Of a stretch of DNA of 64,000 bases, positions 54,309 to 61,694 are shown one piece after another. The first letter of the stretch is position 1. Every line of letters starts with the position of its first letter. Under the pieces are notes generated by a model, which was given only the letters and a program-made list of their open reading frames with translations, ran no database searches and was not told where the DNA came from. The translations under genes were made by a program, and so were the position numbers. Origin of the DNA: DATKPE01 sp035524335 (GTDB taxonomy: Bacteria > Bacteroidota > Ignavibacteria > UBA10030 > SZUA-254); NCBI GenBank assembly GCA_035524335.1, contig DATKPE010000003.1, positions 7,018-71,017 on the forward strand, read 5' to 3'.

Positions 54309-55649
54309 ATGAGCGGGCAGACCTCATCCGGCGGCGGCGCGCCCGCGGGCGTCATGATGACGTTCCGCACGCTCCGCTACCGGAATTACCGGCTGTTCTT
54401 TACCGGTCAGCTGATATCCCTTATCGGCACCTGGATGCAGCAGCTCGCTCTCACCTGGCTGATTTACCGGCTCACCAATTCCGCCTTTCTCCTCGGCATC
54501 GCAGGATTCGCAGGACAGATCCCGATGTTCCTGTTCGGGTCGATTGCGGGCGTGATCGCCGACCGGATCAACAAGCACCGGATCCTGGTCATCACCCAGA
54601 CGCTCTCGATGATCCAGGCGATCGTTCTCGCATTCCTCACGCTCAGCGGCAGCATTCAGGTCTGGCACATCCTCCCCCTGATGGTGTTTCTCGGCATGGT
54701 GAATGCGTTCGACATGCCGACACGGCAGTCGTTCGTTCTCGAGATGATCGAAAACAAGGAGGACCTCGGCAATGCGATCGCGCTCAACTCATCCATGTTC
54801 AACGGCGCCCGGCTGATCGGTCCTGCGATTGCGGGAATACTCATCGGCACGATCGGCGAAGGCGGCTGTTTCATTCTCAATGCGGTCAGCTTCGTCGCGG
54901 TCATCATTGCGCTCCTGGCGATGAAGCTGAAGCCCATGAAGCCGGTCGCCCATCACCCGAGCATTCTCCACGGATTGAAGGAAGGCTTCCGGTATGTGAC
55001 AACCTTCAAACCGATCACCTACATCCTCTCGCTGATCGCGATCATGAGCCTGATCGGCATTCCTTTCACCACGCTCATGCCGGTATTTGCCCGGGACATC
55101 CTCCACGGAGGGCCTCATACCCTCGGGTTTCTGATGGGCGCTCACGGTATCGGCGCGCTTCTCGGCGCGGCGACCCTGGCGTCGCGTAAAAACGTCCGGG
55201 GCCTCACCCGGTGGATCGCAGGCGCCGCGTTTACCTTTGCTGCGGGGCTTACCCTCTTTGCCTTTTCCACCAACCAGTGGCTCTCTCTCTCACTCCTCAT
55301 CGTGGTCGGTTACGGCATGATGGTGCAGATCGCCTCCTGCAACACCATCATTCAGACGGTGGCGGACGACGATAAACGCGGGAGGGTGATGAGCTTCTAC
55401 ACTGTGGCATTCACGGGGATGAGCCCGTTCGGCAGTCTGCTGATCGGAGCGCTCGCGAGCCGGATCGGAGCGCCGTGGTCTCTCGCGATCAGCGGAATCC
55501 TCTGCGTCGGTGCGGCGGTATTTTTCGTGGTCAAACTGCCGGTCATCCGGAAAGAAATCCACCCCGTCTACCGGAAGATCGGCATCATCCAGGATTCCCC
55601 CGCCGAGGATATCCCCGCCGCGCCGGTGCCTGTTCCGGAGGATCAATGA
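54309..55649 (+). CDS. MFS transporter (MFS_3/EntS-like exporter)
   Basis: A 446-residue major facilitator with 12 predicted membrane helices. The N-terminus TLRYRNYRLFFTGQLISLIGTWMQQ is the hallmark of the MFS_3 (DUF894) group that includes enterobactin exporter EntS and many drug or metabolite exporters. The loop ADRINKHRILV between helices 2 and 3 matches the family pattern. GGAG lies about 8 nt before the ATG. It is divergent from the purine operon, but nothing in sequence links its substrate to purines. Confidence 0.9.
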   Translation: MSGQTSSGGGAPAGVMMTFRTLRYRNYRLFFTGQLISLIGTWMQQLALTWLIYRLTNSAFLLGIAGFAGQIPMFLFGSIAGVIADRINKHRILVITQTLSMIQAIVLAFLTLSGSIQVWHILPLMVFLGMVNAFDMPTRQSFVLEMIENKEDLGNAIALNSSMFNGARLIGPAIAGILIGTIGEGGCFILNAVSFVAVIIALLAMKLKPMKPVAHHPSILHGLKEGFRYVTTFKPITYILSLIAIMSLIGIPFTTLMPVFARDILHGGPHTLGFLMGAHGIGALLGAATLASRKNVRGLTRWIAGAAFTFAAGLTLFAFSTNQWLSLSLLIVVGYGMMVQIASCNTIIQTVADDDKRGRVMSFYTVAFTGMSPFGSLLIGALASRIGAPWSLAISGILCVGAAVFFVVKLPVIRKEIHPVYRKIGIIQDSPAEDIPAAPVPVPEDQ

Positions 55650-55695
55650 TCCGCCCGTTCCTGTTGCAGAGAAGTTCACTCCCGCGCGACCGGAG

Positions 55696-56979
55696 ATGAC
55701 CGAGGCGCCGGGCCGCTGGGACAGGCGGAATTTCATTCTCAACGCTCTCGAGGGAGCCCTGTACGTTGTGGGGACCTCGATGATCTCCGGGCAGACAGTC
55801 CTTCCGGCGCTGGTCTTCCACCTCGGCGGCGGCTCCGGCATCCTCGCACTCCTGAGCATCATCAATCTTGCGGGCGTCTATCTTCCCCAGCTTCCCGCCG
55901 CGCGATACGGCAGGCACCTCGCACGGAAAAAAGTCTGGGTGGTCGGCTTCGGCTTCCTCCAGCGGCTCTTCATCCTCATGATCGGCCTCGTCCTTCTCTT
56001 CTCCACCGGAACGGACAACGGACGAACGCTGGTGCTCTTCCTCTGCCTTTACGGCCTCAATCAGATCATCGTCGGCGTCACCTCCCCCGTCTGGTTCGAC
56101 TTTTACGCAAAGCTGATACGGCGGCACTTCCGCGGCCGGTCGATGGGCGCCCGCACGGCGCTCGCCGGACTCATGTCGCTCGGTGCGACGGTCCTCCTGA
56201 CCTACATCCTCACGGCATATGCCTTCCCCCTCAACTTCGCGATCCTGTTCCTCATCGCCTTCTTCTTCGAACTGCTGTCGATCATCCTGCAGGCGCTCCT
56301 CGTTGAGGAGGAACCGAGCCCCGTGGAAGCCCGGAGCTCGCTCCCGGACTATCTCCGCTCTGTCCGGAACCTGTTGAAAACCAACAGGAGTTTCCGCAGA
56401 TTTCTGACCGCCTCCGCGGTGGTCGTCCTCGGAACACTGCCGGTCGGTTTTTTCACGGTCTACGGTATCTCCCGGTTTCATCTCACCGAAGGGGCGGCGG
56501 GCCGGTTCACGCTGGTCATGGTCACCGGTCAGATCTTCGGAGCGGTCGTGATCGGTTATGCCGCCGACCATCTCGGGAACAAGATCGCACTCACCGCCAC
56601 GGTCTCGGCGCTCCTGCTGGCGGGCCTGACCGCCCTCGCCGCACCGACGGCAGGGTTGTACGCGGGTGTCTTTTTTCTGCTGGGGATTTACCTCGGGTCG
56701 GAGATGATGCTCAGGTACAACTTCGCGATAGAATTCGGACCTCCTGAACAGCGTTCGACGCTCATCGGCCTGATGAATACCCTGATGGCCCCCTTCTATG
56801 CGATCGCGCTTTGCGGCGGGTGGATCATCTCTCTGTGGGGTTATCAGGGGGTGTTCACGCTGGGGGCGCTCTGCACCATCGCCGGACTTCTCTACCTCAT
56901 CGTCGCCGTCCGGGAACCCCGCCCTCCCGCCACGATGCCCGGCAAAAACCGGAATTCCTCCCGCACCAGCGGAGAATGA
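55696..56979 (+). CDS. MFS transporter, second of a tandem pair
   Basis: A 427-residue membrane protein with 12 predicted helices and MFS-like loops (FYAKLIRRHFRGRSMGARTALAG). Sequence similarity to the preceding MFS is low, so this is not a recent duplication. The ATG at 55696 was chosen because upstream in-frame residues are arginine- and proline-rich and read through the neighbour; the family-like part begins at WDRRNFILN. It starts 46 nt after the first MFS gene and ends next to the copA stop (convergent). Substrate unknown. Confidence 0.85.
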   Translation: MTEAPGRWDRRNFILNALEGALYVVGTSMISGQTVLPALVFHLGGGSGILALLSIINLAGVYLPQLPAARYGRHLARKKVWVVGFGFLQRLFILMIGLVLLFSTGTDNGRTLVLFLCLYGLNQIIVGVTSPVWFDFYAKLIRRHFRGRSMGARTALAGLMSLGATVLLTYILTAYAFPLNFAILFLIAFFFELLSIILQALLVEEEPSPVEARSSLPDYLRSVRNLLKTNRSFRRFLTASAVVVLGTLPVGFFTVYGISRFHLTEGAAGRFTLVMVTGQIFGAVVIGYAADHLGNKIALTATVSALLLAGLTALAAPTAGLYAGVFFLLGIYLGSEMMLRYNFAIEFGPPEQRSTLIGLMNTLMAPFYAIALCGGWIISLWGYQGVFTLGALCTIAGLLYLIVAVREPRPPATMPGKNRNSSRTSGE

Positions 56980-59214
56980 TCAGACCTTTCCGCGCCGGAG
57001 ACGAAGTGAGTTCGTCACGACGCTGACCGAACTGAACGCCATCGCCCCGGCGGCGATCATCGGATTCAGGAGTCCCGCCGCAGCAAGCGGTATCCCGACG
57101 GCGTTGTAGAAAAATGCCCAGAACAGGTTTTGGCGGATCGTCCGGAGCGTGCGCCGGGAGATGCGAATCGCCTCCCCGACCCCCCGGAGATCGTTCCGCA
57201 TGAGCGTGATGCCGGCCGTTGCGATCGCCACGTCGATCCCCCCTCCCATGGCAATTCCCACATCCGCCGATGCAAGAGCCGGTGCGTCATTGATGCCGTC
57301 CCCGACCATCGCGACGCGTTTTCCTTCCGCTTTCAGCCCTTCGACAACCGCCGCTTTTCCTTCCGGAAGAACCTCCGCTATCACGCGTTCGATCCGCGCT
57401 TCGCGCGCCATCCGTTCAGCTCTCGGCCGACGGTCACCGGTCAGAAGCACCGTCGCGATTCCCATGCTGTTCAGCTGTTGAACGGCGTCCCGGGCCGTTT
57501 CGTTGAGCTGTTCCTCCATCCGGATGAACCCTGCCAGACGTCCGCCGACGGCAACCGCAACCACCGATTGACCATCTCCCGGTCCGTCGTCCTCACCATC
57601 GTCGGGCACGCCGATCCCGCGGTCGCGGAGGAACGCGGGATTTCCCACGATCACCTCCAAATCCCCGACCCGGGCCGCCATACCCTTGCCCGGAAATTGT
57701 TCCGGGTCGGCGGCATCCGGTACCGTGACACGCGCTTCGGCGGCGTGACGGACGACAGACTTTGCAAACGGATGGGGCGAGTGACGTTCCACAGCAGCCG
57801 CCAGTCGAAGTACTTCCTCCGCCGTCCGGGTTCCGACGGGTTGTATCCTGCCCACCGCCGGCGCACCGGTGGTCACCGTTCCGGTCTTGTCGAAAATCAC
57901 CGTATCAACCGAACCGGCCCGCTGAAGCTGTTCGGCATCGCGGATCAGAATCCCGCGTGCGGCCGCCCGTCCGCTTCCCGTGATCACCGCGGCGGGCGTG
58001 GCCAGACCAAGCGCACACGGACAGGCGATGACCAGAACTGCGATGAAATTCATGAGCGCGACCGGAACCGGCGCTCCCCCGATGGTCAGCCAGAAGAGAA
58101 ACGTCGCCGCGGCAATCCCGATGACGGCCGGAACGAATACACCGGCTACACGATCTGCCAGCGCCTGGACGGGCGCCCTCGATCCCTGCGCCTCTTCGAC
58201 GAGACGGATCATGCGGGCGATCACGGTATCCTTCCCGACGGCGGTCGCCGTCATCACCACCGTTCCGTCGGCGACCAGAGAACCTGCGGTGAGCCGGTCC
58301 CCCTTCTGTTTCGGGACCGGACCGCTTTCGCCGGTGATGAGGGACTCATCGATGGCGGCAGAGCCGTCATTCAATCGGCCGTCCACCGGCACCTTCTCTC
58401 CCGGGCGTACCATGAGGACATCACCCGGCACAACCTGCGATACCGGAATTTCGCGTTCTCCGTCCTGCCGGAGAACGATTGCCATTACCGGCTGGCCTGC
58501 GAGAAGCCGGGAGATTCCCTCACCGGTCTTTTTCTTTGCCCGGGCCTCGAGCATTCTGCCGAGCAGGACGAGCGCGATGATCATAACCGCCGTATCGAGG
58601 TACATTCCCGTGGCTGCGGACCCGAATGAGGCCGGCCGGAGGAACGACAGAAGGGTCGCAAGATACGCCGACCCGGCTCCGACCGACACAAGGGTGTTCA
58701 TATCGGCCGAGCCGCGGAGGAGAAGCTTCACCGCAGACAGAAAAAACCGCCTCCCCGGCCAGACCAGCACGAGTGTCGCCGCCGCCAGCGCTATCAGATC
58801 GGCCGGCCGGCTCTCGGGACGTGCACCCGAACCGCCGACAGGTTTCATTTCCATGAAACCGATGAGCATGACCAGCGCGGCGAGCGCAGCGGCGACCAGA
58901 AACTCCATCCGGAGTTTCCGGTGAGATCCGGCATTACCAGGCATGGATAATTCCGCGCCCGATTCCGGCGAAGGCAGGACCAGGCGATATCCTGCGCGAT
59001 CGAGCTCGCCGGCGAGGCTGGCAAGCGTCGTTTCGGAGGGATCATAGACGATCGACACCTTTTCCGTCGCGAAGTTCACAACCGCGCCGCTGACCCCTTT
59101 GGCGGCCGTGAGCGTCTTTTCCACCCGGCGGACACAGCTTGCACAGGTCATGCCTTCCACCGGCAGGAGAACCGAGGATGTCTCCGCCGGACCGTGACGG
59201 GACACAGATTCCAT
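56980..59214 (-). CDS. copA: Copper-transporting P1B-type ATPase
   Basis: A 744-residue heavy-metal exporter in the inner membrane. One N-terminal metal-binding domain has GMTCASC at residues 21-27. The core has the CPC membrane metal site (ACPCALG), the phosphorylation motif DKTGT, the TGES phosphatase loop, the SPHPFAK nucleotide motif and GDGINDAP. MAFSSVSVVTNSLRLR in the last helix carries the Met and Ser of Cu(I)-type pumps. The start overlaps the copZ stop by one base (TAATG). Confidence 0.95.
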   Translation of the reverse strand: MESVSRHGPAETSSVLLPVEGMTCASCVRRVEKTLTAAKGVSGAVVNFATEKVSIVYDPSETTLASLAGELDRAGYRLVLPSPESGAELSMPGNAGSHRKLRMEFLVAAALAALVMLIGFMEMKPVGGSGARPESRPADLIALAAATLVLVWPGRRFFLSAVKLLLRGSADMNTLVSVGAGSAYLATLLSFLRPASFGSAATGMYLDTAVMIIALVLLGRMLEARAKKKTGEGISRLLAGQPVMAIVLRQDGEREIPVSQVVPGDVLMVRPGEKVPVDGRLNDGSAAIDESLITGESGPVPKQKGDRLTAGSLVADGTVVMTATAVGKDTVIARMIRLVEEAQGSRAPVQALADRVAGVFVPAVIGIAAATFLFWLTIGGAPVPVALMNFIAVLVIACPCALGLATPAAVITGSGRAAARGILIRDAEQLQRAGSVDTVIFDKTGTVTTGAPAVGRIQPVGTRTAEEVLRLAAAVERHSPHPFAKSVVRHAAEARVTVPDAADPEQFPGKGMAARVGDLEVIVGNPAFLRDRGIGVPDDGEDDGPGDGQSVVAVAVGGRLAGFIRMEEQLNETARDAVQQLNSMGIATVLLTGDRRPRAERMAREARIERVIAEVLPEGKAAVVEGLKAEGKRVAMVGDGINDAPALASADVGIAMGGGIDVAIATAGITLMRNDLRGVGEAIRISRRTLRTIRQNLFWAFFYNAVGIPLAAAGLLNPMIAAGAMAFSSVSVVTNSLRLRRGKV

Positions 59215-59423
59215 TACGACATTCCCAGGATGCTGAAACCCGCTTCCTCGATCACGGCCGAGATGCGCTCCGGAGTCATGGCCCCCTCTTCGTACGACAC
59301 TTTCGCCGTCCCCACGGTAACGTCGTGCACCCTGACCTTTTCAAGCGCCGCAAGATGATCCGTGACCGCCTTGACGCAATGCTGACAGCTCATCCCCCCG
59401 ATAACGATATTCAGAGTTTTCAT
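59214..59423 (-). CDS. copZ: CopZ-like copper chaperone
   Basis: A 69-residue heavy-metal-associated domain protein. The metal site is GMSCQHC near residues 9-15, as in CopZ. It would hand Cu(I) to CopA; the one-base overlap with copA supports equal expression. Cytoplasmic. Confidence 0.93.
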   Translation of the reverse strand: MKTLNIVIGGMSCQHCVKAVTDHLAALEKVRVHDVTVGTAKVSYEEGAMTPERISAVIEEAGFSILGMS

Positions 59424-59536
59424 GCGAGTTCCTTCGAAGTCTCAATACCCCAATATCGGGAAATTTTCCGTCTTCTGTCTTACACGATTCGTCAAGAAAT
59501 GTTACAGATTTCCCCGGACCGGGGCGAGGGAGCCGT

Positions 59537-60115
59537 TCAGCTCCGTCCGACAGTATCGATCGGGCGGCGCGGGACGGCTGTCTGACGCAGAAATGCGGAT
59601 GGGGTCATACCGGTGACTTTCCGGAACTGCCCCGAGAGATGTGCGACACTGCTGTAGCCGAGGATGTAGGCGATTTCGGTAAGCGTGGTATCCCCGTATT
59701 TGAGGAGTTCCTTCACCCGTTCGATTCGCTGGAGAATCAGGTAGTGTTCGATCGTGATGTTTTCGACAGACGAAAACAGGGCGCTCAGGGCGGCATACCG
59801 TTCACCGACCTCGCGTTCGATATAGACCGAGTCCTTGACCCGCACCGGTGTCGTCCGTTCGTCGATCTGCACGCGCCGGATGACGGCGTGTTTGATTTTT
59901 TCGATCGTGGCCGCATGACGGTCGCGAATCAGTTCGAAACCGTTCTTCTCCAGAACATTCTTGATCGCCTTCCGCTGTGACGGGGAAATCGCTCCTTCCA
60001 CCTCAGCCTCGCCGAGAACGACCGATCTCACATCCAGGCCGATCCGGGTCAGCTCCTCCCGGACAACCCTGATGCATCTCGGGCAGACCATGTTTTTTAT
60101 ATATATCGGGACCAT
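59537..60115 (-). CDS. AraC-type regulator with N-terminal heavy-metal-associated-like domain
   Basis: A 192-residue fusion. Residues 1 to about 70 resemble a ferredoxin-like heavy-metal-associated domain with the metal motif MVCPRC (Cys11, Cys14). After a linker, residues about 115-180 form an AraC/XylS helix-turn-helix (LTEIAYILGYSSVAHLSGQFRKVTG). It precedes copZ and copA on the same strand by 113 nt. The reading is a transcription factor that senses Cu(I) directly through its CxxC domain and controls copZA. This differs from CueR/CsoR/CopY-type sensors. The function is inferred from fusion and context. Confidence 0.85.
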   Translation of the reverse strand: MVPIYIKNMVCPRCIRVVREELTRIGLDVRSVVLGEAEVEGAISPSQRKAIKNVLEKNGFELIRDRHAATIEKIKHAVIRRVQIDERTTPVRVKDSVYIEREVGERYAALSALFSSVENITIEHYLILQRIERVKELLKYGDTTLTEIAYILGYSSVAHLSGQFRKVTGMTPSAFLRQTAVPRRPIDTVGRS

Positions 60116-60160
60116 GATTCTCCTGCGATCGGAGCCGCGGTGCGATCTGACACCGGCCCT

Positions 60161-61417
60161 TCAGCGGCTGTTTGTCCGTCGGCGGCGCTGTTTCCGGAAC
60201 CGGGGCGATGTTCTGCCGGCATGTTTCCGGCCGGACTCTTCTCTCACGCCGGAGGCGCCGTGCAAGGTCTGCCCATGCACCTGAGGCGGCGCCGGCGCCA
60301 GTGCGGGAAATGCGGCTGTATCCGCGTGCCGGAGATCTATCCGGCCGTTGTACGTGAAAAGAACCTGCTGAAAGAATTTCTGCTCTTCGGGTGTGGCGAC
60401 GAGGGAGATCGCATCTCCCCGGTTTCCGGCGCGCGCAGTCCGGCCGACGCGGTGCGTGTAGGTTTCCACATCGCGGGGAATCTCGTAATTGTAGACGTGC
60501 GTGATATCGTCGATGTGAAGTCCTCTCGCCGCGACGTCGGTGGCAACCAGAACGGTCAGCCTCTTCTGCCGGTATTCTTCCACGACCCGTTCCCGCTGAT
60601 TCTGCGACATGTCCCCGTGGAGACATTTTGCATGGACGCCGTTGTGCCCCAGCTTCCGCGCAAGTTTCGCGGTGATATGCTTCCTGTTGCAGAATACCAG
60701 GGCGAGGTCCCGCTCGTTCCGGAGAAGGTGCAGAAGCAGGGGGAGTTTCTGCTCCGGGGTCGTGCGGTAATAGGTCTGCCGGAGAAATTCCGGTTTGACG
60801 ACGGCCGCTTTCTCGATCTGGACGGGAGAGCGGAGATACTTGTGCCCCGCCTGGACCACTTCTTTCGGCAGGGTTGCGCTGAGCATGAGCGTCTGACGGT
60901 TTTTGGGGACCCGGCTGACGATCCTCTCGATATCGGGAAGAAATCCCATGTCGAGCATTCTGTCCGCTTCATCGAAAATGAGCGTCGTGATGCTGTCCAG
61001 CCGGAGGTCTCCGCGTTCCAGAAGATCGAGCAGTCGCCCCGGGGTACCGACAATGATATTCGTCAGTTTCAGCTTCTTCACCTGCTCCGAAATCGACACT
61101 CCTCCGTACACCGCCGTCACCCCGAGATGTTTCCCCTGTGAATATTTGATGAATTCCTTCGCAATCTGCGTCGCGAGTTCGCGCGTCGGCACGAGACAGA
61201 GTACACGGAGGCCGTCCCTGCGGTTCAGGGAGTCGATCAGCGGGAGCGCAAACCCGAGCGTTTTTCCAGAACCGGTTTCCGACCTGGCCAGGACATCGCG
61301 CCCCGACGTTATCAGGGGAATGAGATCCTCCTGGATCGGCGTCGGCTGTGTGATGCCGTGGCGGAGAAGGTGCCCCAGAATTATTTTGTCCAGGTGAAAG
61401 GATTCAAATGTCGCCAT
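60161..61417 (-). CDS. DEAD-box ATP-dependent RNA helicase (RhlE-like)
   Basis: A 418-residue helicase. The Q motif (TQPTPIQ), Walker A SETGSGKT, PTRELA, TPGRLLD, DEAD, SAT, ATDVAARG and HRVGRTARAG motifs are all visible in order. A basic, low-complexity tail (residues about 385-418, ending RFRKQRRRRTNSR) would bind RNA. Such helicases act in ribosome assembly or cold adaptation. It lies 45 nt upstream of the copper regulator on the same strand, with no obvious functional link. Confidence 0.94.
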   Translation of the reverse strand: MATFESFHLDKIILGHLLRHGITQPTPIQEDLIPLITSGRDVLARSETGSGKTLGFALPLIDSLNRRDGLRVLCLVPTRELATQIAKEFIKYSQGKHLGVTAVYGGVSISEQVKKLKLTNIIVGTPGRLLDLLERGDLRLDSITTLIFDEADRMLDMGFLPDIERIVSRVPKNRQTLMLSATLPKEVVQAGHKYLRSPVQIEKAAVVKPEFLRQTYYRTTPEQKLPLLLHLLRNERDLALVFCNRKHITAKLARKLGHNGVHAKCLHGDMSQNQRERVVEEYRQKRLTVLVATDVAARGLHIDDITHVYNYEIPRDVETYTHRVGRTARAGNRGDAISLVATPEEQKFFQQVLFTYNGRIDLRHADTAAFPALAPAPPQVHGQTLHGASGVREESGRKHAGRTSPRFRKQRRRRTNSR

Positions 61418-61694
61418 GCGGCCTCAGGATGATTTCCCGGAAGGAGAAGAAACGTCCGCCCCGGGCGGGAGATTGATCTGTGTGACGATGTCGGATCGCG
61501 CCGATGCGTTTCACCCGAAATGTCCGTGACGATTTTCCGGGCTGAAGTTCAGGAGGATCCGGCGGCAGTATCGACTCACTGTTTGATTACGCACCGGAAG
61601 ATACGAAATCGGGGAGAGAGTCCCAAGGTGTCGGCGATCATGGGGGCGGGAACCGGCGACCGGCACGCGAGTTGCCGGCCGCCGTCCCTTCCGG

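Noticed and set aside
57130..58629. A 499-codon plus-strand frame inside copA
   Set aside because: Antisense shadow; composition typical of such frames (Arg, His, Asp rich).
61660..61678. Inverted repeat CCGGCA/TGCCGG after the secreted repeat protein, as a terminator
   Set aside because: The stem is only 6 pairs and no T run follows, so it is not a convincing rho-independent terminator.
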